The notes beneath the pieces were generated by a model that was not told where the DNA came from, did no database searches, and saw nothing but the letters and a program-made list of their open reading frames with translations. Position numbers and translations under genes: made by a program. Positions 24,441-35,129 of a stretch of 64,000 nucleotides of DNA are shown here, piece by piece (the first letter of the stretch is position 1; each line of letters opens with the position of its first letter). Source of the stretch: Augochlora pura (taxonomy: Eukaryota > Arthropoda > Insecta > Hymenoptera > Halictidae). The stretch spans positions 18,662,001-18,726,000 of the forward strand of contig NC_135773.1 in assembly GCF_028453695.1 (NCBI RefSeq), given 5' to 3'.

Positions 24441-25542
24441 CTATAATTTTTGAGAATATAACGAACACAACACACTTAAACAAGACACACTTGGAGCATA
24501 TAATTCCTAGAATATATTACTTAGATTGATCTAGGCTCTTATTTGTTGGTTTTTATATTATTTCAAATAGTATTCCTTTCCACGAATTTTATAGTATATA
24601 CCATATATTGAAAAACTTCAGGGAACGTTGCCGTACGATGTCGTACTGAGCAGAGTATGAATATTATCTCACCGTATATATTCAGTGATCAAAATACATT
24701 AAATGGATAAACAATTGCATACGTGACAAACACTTGTAACTTAACATTAAATATATCACCATCGGTCAAGTGACCAGTTTCTCGTTTTTTGATTTCATAA
24801 TTATCGAAGTCATAGAGCTTCGACTAGAAATTGTTGACAAAATTGTGAATAATTTTCACAAATTCCACCTTGTAATTATTATTTGATAATGCTTGTTAGA
24901 CACTTTTAGATCTCGGTACGTTTAGTGCTAATCTAGGGGTTGAAAGGAGAATTAAATGTTACACGAAGTTTGCGCATGAACGTTTTGTTAAAGAGATATA
25001 AATGAAAATATATACTTTATTACTTTATCGAGTTTTAGTATCACAGTTATTTCTTTTGCTTGCTGAACCCGTGACTTAACTACACGAACCCGTGCATTTC
25101 CATTGCAGAAACCGTATACAAAGTGAATATCAGCGTATTCAGCATTTCGAAAATCTTGACATATCGATGGCGGTTCACTCGATTATTATCCAATGCCGTG
25201 TAATATATACATGGAAACAAGAATAACTTGAAATTTAAATTCTAAAAATTAATCTCTACGCTGCTCCATCGTAATTTCTTAATTTTATTAAGAGATTCGA
25301 AAGAACATTGAAAAAGTAATTGATGTCATGTAACTTCGCTTTGCGATTTCAGTATGATTGAATAAAATATAATACTTACTTTGATGATTTTTTCAGGTCT
25401 TTGGCTGTCAAGGTGTTAAAATATAATCGATACATACAAAAATGTTAGAATGGTGAGAGAAATAAATGATAATGTTCTTGCAAACTAACTCAACTGTAAA
25501 TTATCTAAACGATAGATTGTTGTCAGTAAGTAAGACACATGT
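24441..25542 (-). repeat. Long interspersed repeat, copy 2 (inverted relative to copy 1)
   Basis: The reverse complement aligns with 11940-13250. It carries the family B element at the corresponding place but lacks the family A element, keeping a single TTAA at 25279-25282. Compared with copy 1 it has about 40 extra bases near 24520-24560. The two copies face each other about 11 kb apart. Confidence 0.75.
24745..24927 (+). mobile_element. TTAA-flanked miniature element, family B copy 3 (183 bp)
   Basis: The left flank is TTAA at 24741-24744 and the right flank a mutated CTAA at 24928-24931. It is the counterpart of the 12798-12981 element inside the long repeat. It lies in the same orientation as the copy at 24209-24404, 340 bp away. 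Confidence 0.65.
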
Positions 25543-26715
25543 TAGCAAATAAGAACACTCCTCGTCTCTCTAATCAGAAAAGTGTCACTTACGCCTCGAT
25601 TACGTTGACCCCGTGAACTGTTGGTAATCGTGCAATAATCCAATCGCACGATCATGATGCGAGTCACGACGAGTTCAGCGTCGTGGAAGAACGATCGCGT
25701 TCCTCGAACGACTGAAAACGATTTGTCTTTGCGGAAAAGTCAAAGCCGCGACCGCGAAAAAAGCTCGTAGACCTGTGTAACGTTGCAATAAAGTTTACGA
25801 GACCGTCCCAGGGACGCGTTACTAAAATCTCGATGGCGTGCGCGGTGCAGCGCGGTCCTGTGCGGCTTGTTACACCACGAAAACGCGGTGAACAATAACA
25901 ATGGGTGGCGACAAGGTGGATCGAGCGGCGGACATTACCGCGTGTAATACCGCGTGACATCGAGCTGCGGCTACGATCCTCCTCAAAGTGGCTGCGATAG
26001 TGGCAACGATATCGGGACCATCCGATTCTGGCAGACCAGTCGATAAGTGTCCCCGAAACGGCTAGGTTGTTTCGCGGTGCAAGTTCATATCGAAAACGAT
26101 AAAACGTGGTCGAGAGACGATTCGCGCAACGTTACGTTGCTCCGCGTCCGCACGTGTCGTCCAGCCATCGTTATCAAAAGTTTCTCGAGTCTCTTTTTGC
26201 TCGAACCGAACAACTGCTGCGAGCTCGTTGTTCCTTCGATGCAACGCTACTGTTTTATTGCTTCATGATTCAGCGAAGCTGGGGAATTTTCACGAGTCGA
26301 CGCGAGGCCGGGTCGCACAGTTTTTCGTCCGCGATCATTTTTGCGCTCGAAGTATTTTAGCGCACTAGTTTCCTACGAGAGGAAAGTCTAGAACGTATAG
26401 AGATTGCGTCGTCCGGTTTAACCGTTTCTGCCAATTGACATTTGCAGCGGACACGCGACGCAGGGAGGAAGGAATTTTCGGACACGGAAATTCTAGCCTT
26501 CGCAAACCCGCCCTGTAGGCGGTCGGGTCTCAAGGATCGGTCGTAAAAATGGCGAAGTCAGGATCATGGGTCTGGTCGCTTGAAAGTCCTCACATAGGCG
26601 ACAACTTTCCTCGATTGTTTTCTTAGACATAATTCTCCCTTTGGTTTGTAGGAGAGGAAATTTCTCTCTCCGTAACAATTCGGTAAGTCGTCAACTGTCC
26701 GTTGTTTTATCGATC
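25543..26715. other. GC-rich block, no supported gene
   Basis: Open frames occur on both strands, none with recognisable content. The block ends abruptly in AT-rich DNA at about 26700, just before a terminal-inverted-repeat element. Confidence 0.5.
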
Positions 26716-26769
26716 ATGAAAAATTTATTAGAATAAATGTTAAACCGATTTAGTTGTGATTTAAATATC

Positions 26770-27847
26770 ATATGTGCCCATAATTATGAAAGTGGTCTAA
26801 GTCGTATATTTCTTGTTTCGAGATATTTAATGAATCGCATTTGAATAAATTAAAAAATATTTTTACATTATGCGACATTTTAATTTATAATTTTATTAGT
26901 CTTGATTAATGGAAATTTATTATAGATATGAAATTTTGTGTGAATTTCATAGGAAAATGTTGTTTTTAAAGTTTGAATTGACTTAGACCATTTTCAAAAT
27001 TAACTGAATGTTCTATAAATGACATAAAGCAATAACGAACTATGAGTTTTATTTGAAACAATAACTTTAATGATATAATTCGTGCACGTTTATTAATGAT
27101 ACTAAAAAAAGAATGCATTTTCATCATTTCGAGTTTTTAAGATTTTTAAAATGTTCCTGAAAAACTGGAGGAATGTATGGTAGCAAACACATAATATCTT
27201 TGTTTTTCTCCCGATACTTGTCGAATGGTGGTGTATAAAGGAAGTAGCTTAATATTTCCGCATATTTTGGGACTTCCTCTTTTAGGTGAAAGATCCAAAA
27301 CGTGGAATTCAGGAGCATCTAAAGAAGTTTTATAGAACATTTTATATGATTCATTTTTCACGAATCTCGTCCATTGTATTCGCAGCCAAGAGACAAATTC
27401 GCCCGCGGTATTTTTTCCTCTTCTTGTTGTTCACTCTTCTAGTGATTTCGTCGAAATAAAATCCGTCGGCGACATTCGTTTTATCGAAAATGTATTTCTC
27501 CTTCTACACTTTTCTATCAGTTCATAATAGTGCTCAGGGTTGTATAAGTAATTTGCTTTTTTTATTTTCATTTCCGTCAACCCAAAACCAGGGTAATTCG
27601 GTAGAAAGGACCAAGTTATGTTTATATAATTTCCTTAAATTTTGGACTTAGACCACTTTCATAATTAACACTGAATGAATTTCATATAACGTTGAAATTA
27701 CAACCACCATCTAACGGTTTTTTTTTTACGATATCGTAAAAATTACATTGAATAAATTTAGTTTACAATAATGTGGTGTAAAATAACTGATAAACTCATT
27801 TTTTTTAAATTTTGACTTAGACCACTATCATAATTATGGGCACATAT
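26770..27847 (-). mobile_element. DNA element with 33-bp terminal inverted repeats and a decayed ORF (1.08 kb)
   Basis: Both ends carry (A)TATGTGCCCATAATTATGA followed by (A/T) and AGTGGTCTAAGTC. If the element begins at TATGTGCCC, TCA lies immediately outside at each end and may be a 3-bp target duplication. The inner part of the terminal repeat (GACTTAGACCA...TCA(T/A)AATTA) is reused inside the element at about 26980-27003 and 27646-27668. A minus-strand ORF remnant occupies the middle. A truncated right end of the same family lies at 59110-59230. The superfamily is not assigned. Confidence 0.8.
27124..27571 (-). pseudogene. Decayed element-encoded protein, about 148 codons
   Basis: The frame opens at ATG 27571-27569 and reads MKIKKANYLYNPEHYYELIE, then meets an in-frame TGA after SLEE. 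It continues open through TAGEFVSWLRIQWTRFVKNE and DAPEFHVLDLSPKRGS, then needs one frameshift near 27190-27210 to reach DIMCLLPYIPPVFQEHFKNL and a TGA at 27126-27124. The continuity of sense across one stop and one shift shows that it was once coding. The SPKRG...LPYIPP arrangement reminds me of uncharacterised transposon-associated proteins in insects, but this is recall without a search. I cannot assign a catalytic domain. It may be an accessory or DNA-binding protein of the surrounding element, or the front part of a transposase whose remainder is deleted. Confidence 0.65.
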
Positions 27848-28175
27848 CACTATAGGCCATTGAATTCGGCTTGATCTTAGCTAACATAATATAATAATAG
27901 AAATATGTAATCTTATTTCGAAAAAAAATCAAGAACCTACAAATCTTGAAAAATATGGCGTACAAAAAGAAATTATTTCCACTGCAACGCGTGTCTTTTT
28001 GAACCATACAATCTGTTGCTCTAGCATCTTTAATTATCGTTAACGATAACGTAGACATTGTAACAGCTTCAGAGAAACATCCAGTATACATACACATAAG
28101 CCTAAAAATTGTTATACATATATACTATGCGCACTGTTGAACATTTAATCATTCACCCGCATTTATCCTATACAT
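27848..28175. other. AT-rich spacer
   Basis: Nothing recognisable lies between the terminal-inverted-repeat element and the family D element. A palindrome ATCGTTAACGAT lies near 28037-28048. Confidence 0.5.
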
Positions 28176-28179
28176 TTAA

Positions 28180-28419
28180 CTCTCGGATGGTGGATCATTT
28201 TCATAACTGTACAATTAAAAATTCTTAGCTTTATTTTGTCAATTGTTCCAAACATTTATTTTTAAACATATTTTTGTAGATACTTCTTGTAGACTTATTA
28301 GTCTCTCTGTTGTCTCTAGTGTAACATCCATTTATTTCATCAAAGTGCCGGAACTTGACTAATTAGGTGACGAATTAAGTACACTGGGTCAAAACGACCC
28401 GGTAACCGCAGGTCGAGGT
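28180..28419. mobile_element. TTAA-flanked miniature element, family D copy 1 (240 bp)
   Basis: TTAA lies at 28176-28179 and 28420-28423. The left end is CTCTCGGATGG; the right part contains ACACTGGGTCAAAACGACCCGGTAACC. It aligns along its whole length with 52765-53008 (shared CTTGTAGACTTAT...CTCT, AATTAAGTACACTGGGTCAA). The terminal inverted repeats have decayed. No ORF is present. Confidence 0.65.
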
Positions 28420-28423
28420 TTAA

Positions 28424-30500
28424 AGGACCACTACTAGGATGGAATGACCGAGTTTTTGTAACCGGACATTTAAATTTACCGAAGTTGAGTGCAATTTTAT
28501 ATCTAGACAAAGAAAAGAATCATAAAGAATGAACAAGAAGAGATATCGTCATAATTGTTTTTTTCCTTAATCAACTTCAGTTTAAAATAATACAAATAAT
28601 CACATTATACTTTATATTTCAGGTGTTTGTATTTGAACTGTGCTTCTATGACTTCTAGCGAGTTTTTGTCACTATAACAAAGGGTTTAGCCCATCAATGA
28701 TCAAAGTTATTATTATTATATAAATTCGAGTCAAGCGTTTGGAGCGTTCGGACAGACGTTCGTTCGGCAAAAGATATTTAAATCGCAATCGAGGAGCATT
28801 AGTCACAGCAAAGGGCTAAAGGAAGGGAGACCTGGTAGAAGAACAATGCCAGGCACAAATATGCAACAACATTCTAAGCGCGTAGAACACGACGAAGAAT
28901 CAGATACGCGTTACCGATGGCATTTTCATAGGAGACGCGAGAGTCCGCGGAAGACAGCCCCGGTCGGCGGTTAGGTTCTCGATGAATGTATGCGGGAAGG
29001 GGACGAGAAGAGGCGGACGTAGGGCCCTATGAAATATCTTTCACGGTTAAACGAGGTCATCGCAAAGTAATGAGCCCCGTTTTAAGGAATTATTAAAGAG
29101 ATAGCCTACTTACGGCGCACGTAGAACGGGACGCACGAGGAATTATTATGACATTCGACTACCACAGGGTTGGCACTGTTATAAATACAAGAACATCGCC
29201 CGGCCTGGGCTAATAAAGTCATACTTTTCGTCGGAGCGTGATATTAAGAGCCGGAGAGATAACATTAACTTAATAAACTCCCGGCTAATACGGGAGAAGC
29301 TTTTAACCAATTTATTTATACTTGGAAGTTGCGAGGTATAAAGTTCTCCGAGCCTATAACACGGCTTACGACAAGCTCGGTAAATCGGGAGAGAAAAGGA
29401 TTTAATAGACACCCCTAACGACGGCGGAGATCTTTTAGCAACCGCCCTTGCTCTCGTCCCAACTCTCGCCCTAACTCTCGCCCTAACTCTCCTCTCCTTC
29501 TCTTCTTTCCCGGCTCTAGCCCTCGAACACTGTATGATATCGAGTATACGAGGTGTTCCGGTTCGGAACAGGTTCCCGAGGACCCGAGGATGTTGCCCCT
29601 TAAAAGATCATTGCCGGCGGACTGCGGCGGAATTACAGGAGCACGTCGCGCAGCTGATCGATATACTCGGACTGCCTCTATTCTCGTCCTCTCGTCCTCT
29701 CCCGTCTTCTAGTCCTCTCGCCGAGCCGTTTCTATTTATGTTCGCGAACGAAATTATGAGGTCGTTTGATAATTTACAACGCAGGAGACCGCGTTGTTGC
29801 GTTCCCGTTTACACTCGGAAAGCAAGCAGTTTTTACTTTTTTTTTTACTTCCAATATTTTGTCGCGACAAACTCTTCGTGCTACGAAACTAGAATATAAA
29901 GACGTAACTACATTGCGGGCTAGATGCATTCATGATAAAAATTAATAAGTCAAATAGGAAACTTAATGTTACACTATTCTCGGCTTATCGAAATAGTTAA
30001 AAGAAGAAATACGTTTCAATTTAACTTCTGATTCCTACAATTGACTCAGATAGTTTTTATTTCTATTTTAATTATAATTGCAAGTTGGAGCAATAACTAA
30101 GGATTACAAATGAAGCTCGTTACTAGACTGCGACTTTTGTGCATCTGTTATGCAAGAAAGAATATTCAATACGAATACAAATTTATTTTTACTTCGTATT
30201 TCTATTTCGTGAAAAATTAAAAGAGATGATTTCTGATAAGTAAATAAATAAAATAGTGAAAACTATTTAAAGAATTTGAACATGCTATCGTGTAAGTTTC
30301 AACTAAATAAGAAAATGATAAAAAGAACGTCCATCTCCCTTGCGTGTCTTAGGATTAAGGCAGATAATTTTTATTTTGGATTAACGAAATAATAATAAAC
30401 AGAATATAGAAATGCAATGTATAATGCCAACAAGTAATCCCTATTGTTTCATACGATAAATATATGTCACACTTTCTGATGACATAACGCATATAAAACA
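28424..30500. other. AT-rich then GC-rich DNA, no supported gene
   Basis: A GC-rich part spans about 28730-29830 and includes a short repeat of CAACTCTCGCCCTAACTCTC type at 29459-29495. I found no recognisable product in any frame. Confidence 0.5.
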
Positions 30501-30665
30501 GACCTAAAATTACATTTAAAATACCCTAAAACTGTCTCACAACTACTGTAAGTCTACCCTAAATCTAACCTAATGCTAACCTAAAACTGTCACAAGAAAC
30601 TATGCTAAAATTATTCTAATACTACTCCAAAACTACTCTAACACTAACCTAAAGCTACTCAAAAC
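30501..30665 (+). repeat. Degenerate CCTAA-containing repeat
   Basis: The strand is dotted with CCCTAAA, ACCTAA and ACTACT motifs spaced about 10-14 bases apart, for example CCCTAAATCTAACCTAATGCTAACCTAAAACTG. CCTAA is the complement of the insect telomere unit TTAGG, but the spacing is irregular and units are rarely adjacent. It may be a decayed interstitial telomere-like tract or an unrelated minisatellite with a unit of about 11 bp. Confidence 0.45.
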
Positions 30666-31910
30666 TTATTTCCCGGAGTTATACATTCCATATAGATCTC
30701 CTTTCATTTCTTCTTCTACAACAGAGTAGTTTTTATTCTCATACACGAACAAATAAAACAATTAAGATAAAACATGTATAAAAAGTCAACGAAGTGGACA
30801 AGACGCTGAAGCATCTACGTGATTGGCCAAGGGTCGGGCAATGTTTTAAACACATTTTGAATGGCGCTGTAATGGATTAAAGTCCAGCGTGCGAGTCCTG
30901 GATCAGAGGGACGTGCGCGAAAATCCGGGTCGGCCGAGTAATTTCCGAGCAGGACAATGATCGATAACCACGAGAAACGTGTACTCTTTTCGGGCCGATT
31001 CGCGGCATTTATGAAATATTCCATCGAATAGCGCCATTACGGAGTTTAACGCTCGGCGTCACCAAATTACTCCGTCCCTAAAAAGCTGGCGAAATTATTC
31101 CGCCTATAATTCATGCCGATGCTTTGGCCGCCGCGCTGTCCCTTTATTTCGCGCAGCTGTTATCCGGCATTGTTCGAACGAAACGCTTTCAAAATTTGTC
31201 AAGCAACTATTAATTCGCAGCTACTTCGACCGGAGAATTCGTCAAAGGCGATCAGCTACGCGCGCGGCTGTTTGCGATTTTCAGTTGAACGTGCGTATTT
31301 CATCGTCGAACGTATACTCGAAGTGATAACGTTAATAACGCAAACGGAATAATGTCGGCTTTAATTGCAACATTCCACGGCGTACATTGTTGCAAGAATC
31401 GTTGAAGAGGAGCGAGGAATAATATCATTCCGAGAGGTTCTCTTTCCAGCGACTCCCATTAAATACGAGAACAATCTTTGACACCTCTTTCAAATTCGAC
31501 GGAAGGAAACTGTCAATTAAGTGGGGCTGGAAATCGCGAGACAAATTAAATGTAGAGGGCTGAAACAATGTGCACAAAATTTAGCATAGTTTAGGAAACC
31601 ATTTTGGTAACCTGTGTACTAAACTAGGCATAATTTTCGATTAAATATTGCCCAACTTCGACCTGTCGCAAGTCCATTTGGTGGTGCCTTGTAACCAGAA
31701 GAAATATAAATATAATTAACAATATAAACAGCTGTCTTCGCTGCTCTGACACGACTAGTTTGCGAGATCGTTTCGGTGATTCATTAAAGAAACCGAGCGA
31801 CGTTCGGTTAAGATGGTTTGGGTATGGCATGCGACGACAATTAAGCGCATTAGCAGGTGACAGGAGTCGGCGGAAAGAGCAGGTGGAAAGTTTCGCAGCC
31901 GACAGGGCGC

Positions 31911-32040
31911 GGCGTGAAGCGTCGCGAAGCGCCGCGAAGCGCCGCGAAGCAGAGCGAAGCGGAGCGAGGCGGAGCGAGGCGGAGCGAGGCAGAGCGAAGC
32001 AGGGTGTAGCAGGGTGTAGCAGAGTGAAGCGGCAAGGAGC
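31911..32040 (+). repeat. 10-bp minisatellite, about 13 units, consensus GGAGCGAAGC
   Basis: From 31911 every ten bases start a new variant of the unit: GGCGTGAAGC, GTCGCGAAGC, GCCGCGAAGC (twice), AGAGCGAAGC, GGAGCGAAGC, GGAGCGAGGC (three times), AGAGCGAAGC, AGGGTGTAGC (twice), AGAGTGAAGC; a last partial unit GGCAAGGAGC runs just past the core. Identical neighbours show recent unit duplication. Ten is not a multiple of three, so the open frames crossing it are incidental. Confidence 0.92.
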
Positions 32041-33879
32041 GGTGGTTGACGGGGAATTAGCAGACAGTCTTCGCGAGACTAACTACCGTTGGCTTAGGTG
32101 GGCCAGCAACTTGCCACGATCGAGGATCACAACTCGGCAGCCTGTTAACGCTCTTATCTAAGAAAGGGACACGACGTGCCCGTGTCCGTGACTCGACTAT
32201 CCGAGAGTTTAGTCGGAGGTTAAAGGTCGCGTCGAGCCGTAAAATTTCTCAGGTGCTGAGAAACGTGGTCACGGTTCGCGCCGTGCCGGTCGCCATCGGC
32301 GGCGTCGCCAGCGCCAGCAGAAACCGGCTGCAGAGTCCCCGAATCCATAAGAACCAATCTCATCTCCCTTCGTCATCCAATAATTTTCTCGCTTTCCGTT
32401 TCCCGCTTCCCGGTTCCTGGCGGCTCGATCGGTCTCTCCTCTTTTTACCTCCTTATCATCCAATCAATCCCCTTCCTGCCGCGCCGTTACCAATCACTTT
32501 CCGCTGTTGCTTTGCGTTCGCCTTGCCTTTGCAATTCTAGACTATGAAACCACTCCCAGGTTTTCGTTATCTACCTTCCAATTAAACTCCAATGTTTCAA
32601 TTTCAGATTCGTAGATTCTTAATGATAATGTTCGGTTCGATTTGATGATAATAATAATTAGTTATTTACTCATTTACTCATGTATACGGGTAAGAAATCA
32701 GTTGCTGCGGACGAATTAATATAAGAGAGAAGTTTTATATAACCATTGCACGAATATGATAAGGAAAAAGAGCAATCGAAATAAATCGAAGTATTTGTAA
32801 TAGAAATAAGAGAAATATGAAAAGTGTAGCGAAAATAATAGGTATATAGTAGATATGACAGGTGAGGAATTTGATTGGATACACAAGTAGTATGTGGAGT
32901 AAATGGAGGAAAAAATAAAAGACAATGAATACATAGGAAGATTAATAGAAGATGATAGAAGAATTAGGTTCCTACAAGAGTCACAGTTGTACTTAACTGG
33001 ATGGGATTGTTTATACAATGAACAAATATACAAATACAATTTCAAGCATACTTACATGTAATTTACCGAGATCTACAAAATGCACTTCTAACCTTCGTTA
33101 CAGACTAAGATAAATGGTTAAAGAACTGTAGTTTCTCATTCTTTTTTTATGTCACTCCAACTAATGACAAAATTTTTAAAACGTATTTTAACCGTCGTCT
33201 AGCAGATTTCTCGTTCTATCATCCAAAAAACACTGCAGTCGTTTCAACCAATTTTAATAAAAGATATACTATTTTAATCCTTATATAAATAATAACTAAA
33301 GCACTTATTCAATTTCATTAATTTCTTCATTCCTGAAGTTCATAGACCTTTGTAAAACAATATGAATTAAATCATTATCACTTTTTTGTTAAAAGTCACT
33401 GAATTCTGCAAACCGAACCGCAATGCGTCGATCCGCGGGATTTGCTAAGAAAAAGTGATTTTAACACCCGAGAGACCAATAGGGCTCGGATCTGGACGCA
33501 AAGGGCCGCAAGTCCGGTCCTCGGTAAGTTCAGGGGACTGGAAGGGAGTAGAGTTGCGAAGCGGTGCGAAGTGGGACCTAACGAGTCGCGGTTACCATCC
33601 GTTTCATCGATTTACCCCGAAAATCATGCAAAACTATCGCTCACCCGGAGCTCATTAGCATTTAGAGTGGCCGGGGATTTATTCTGCGTCTGCGACTGCC
33701 GGATCACGACACGGTATGCATAGAATTATCTTCGAGCACCTGGACAATAGTGACCTAATCCGTTCGCAAAGAAAACGAGCAGCTTTCCCGGCCGCCCCGC
33801 CCCCCTCCCCCCGCCCACGCGCGGACACCGCCATTTCTCTTCCGACTTTTACCGCCTCTCGCTCCCGCGTTCCTCATCT

Positions 33880-33908
33880 TTCATTTTCATTTTCATTTTC
33901 ATTTTTAT
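33880..33908 (+). repeat. TTTTCA hexamer microsatellite
   Basis: Four to five consecutive units of ATTTTC, bounded by TCATCTTTC and TATGCGGC. It lies in a GC-rich block. Confidence 0.8.
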
Positions 33909-34841
33909 GCGGCACGTTGCCGGCCCGTAACGAGAAAATAAGGAATCCGAGCAACACCGGCGCGGCCCGGCTCGATATTTACTTATTCACGCCTCGTACC
34001 TGGATTATTCTTAACGACCTCGCCCACCTCTTCCGATTAACCCGCCTTCTAATTAATCACCGCTTCTCGACTGCGCTTGCACGGGACGCGCGGCCGAGTT
34101 TAATGAATCCGCGGCCCCCGAATGATTTCGCTGTCGAGCAAATTGTTGTCGTTCGACGTCTTCGAGCGCGATGACTTCGAATCGAAACGTGTCATTGCGC
34201 ACGATTCGCGACGACGCGAATCGATCTGTAACGGGCTTCGATTCGAGGATTCAATTAGTCGCGGTAGAATTGTACGTCTGAATTCTACGGTCGAAGAAAG
34301 CGAAGCACGGCGCTGCCCCACCACGCTCGAGCCCGGCGGATCGAGTAAGCTATCGGGACGCGAAAAATGAAAAAATACTTGGCGTTCCAAGACTTTATGA
34401 AGCTGTCAGAAACGCGTGGCGAGCTCCGAGTGGCCTGTTCCCCTGAAATATCGGCAGGCTCTGAAACGGGATCGGTGTAATGGCACACGAATTTCCAAGT
34501 GGGGCCGATACGAGCGCGAAAAGAGCCGCGCGCGCGCGCCCCCCCGACGTGGAGGCTTCTCGGCCGCGTGGCATTAAATTTTCCACGGGATATGGTTCTT
34601 TTACGAAGCTCGTGCATCCGGGACGCTTTTGACGGTCCAAATCTGTTGCGAAATTGGAGCACGGCTTACCTTAAAATGTTTATCATATTTTTAAACCTCG
34701 ACGCTCAAGCACCTGGGCGCCGCGGCTACCAACCGAGGGACGCTTGTCAATCTATTCCTGAATCTGTCGATAAAACAGGCTTTGTTTTAAAGATCATGGT
34801 TTGAACAGCCATCGTATACACACGTGTACGCGTGTAGTTAA

Positions 34842-35125
34842 CACATCTTGCGCAGGAAGCGGCTAAAGTCGTTATTATTGATTTTCTTAGTTTTTAATTT
34901 CTGACAAGTTGTTTTTATTTTTTTAAAGGAAATAAAGAAATTGTTTTTATTTTTTTAAAGGGAATAAAGAAATTGTTTTTAACACAGATACTGAAACTTT
35001 TATCAAAAGACCCTAATGTTTAAAAACTACAGTTATCGTATGCAGAAGGAATTTTGCGTCCGAACTGCAAAAAATCGCCCGCTACACGGTAAGACTCTGG
35101 CGGCAAAGTGCCCGCGCAAGATGTG
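34842..35125 (+). mobile_element. TTAA-flanked miniature element, family E copy 1 (284 bp)
   Basis: TTAA lies at 34838-34841 and 35126-35129. The termini are CACATCTTGCGC and the exact inverse at the other end (GCGCAAGATGTG). It carries a private tandem duplication of 32 bp (34909-34940 and 34941-34972, one mismatch) in a T-rich stretch. A second, truncated copy lies at 42376-42588 in reverse orientation. Confidence 0.88.
34909..34972 (+). repeat. 32-bp tandem duplication inside family E copy 1
   Basis: The two adjacent units both begin TTGTTTTTATTTTTTTAAAG and differ at one base. The other family E copy has a single unit at the corresponding place, so the duplication happened in this copy. 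Confidence 0.9.
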
Positions 35126-35129
35126 TTAA

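Larger units (their letters stand above)
30666..34830. other. Mixed-composition DNA without a supported gene
   Basis: GC-rich parts lie at about 30820-32560 and 33410-34800, with AT-rich DNA between. The AT-rich part holds a plus-strand open stretch around 32900-33010 (IKDNEYIGRLIEDDRRIRFL), which reads protein-like but is short and surrounded by stops. A TTTTCA hexamer repeat lies at 33880-33908. A 10-bp minisatellite is annotated separately. Confidence 0.45.

Noticed and set aside
31910..32040. Regularly spaced repeats considered as a CRISPR array
   Set aside because: The 10-bp units are contiguous with no spacers, and the sequence is eukaryotic; it is a minisatellite.
32716..33045. 109-codon minus-strand frame rich in Leu/Tyr/Ser resembling a membrane protein
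   Set aside because: The hydrophobicity results from translating a purine-rich strand in reverse; the T/C-rich codons give Leu/Ser/Tyr/Phe automatically.
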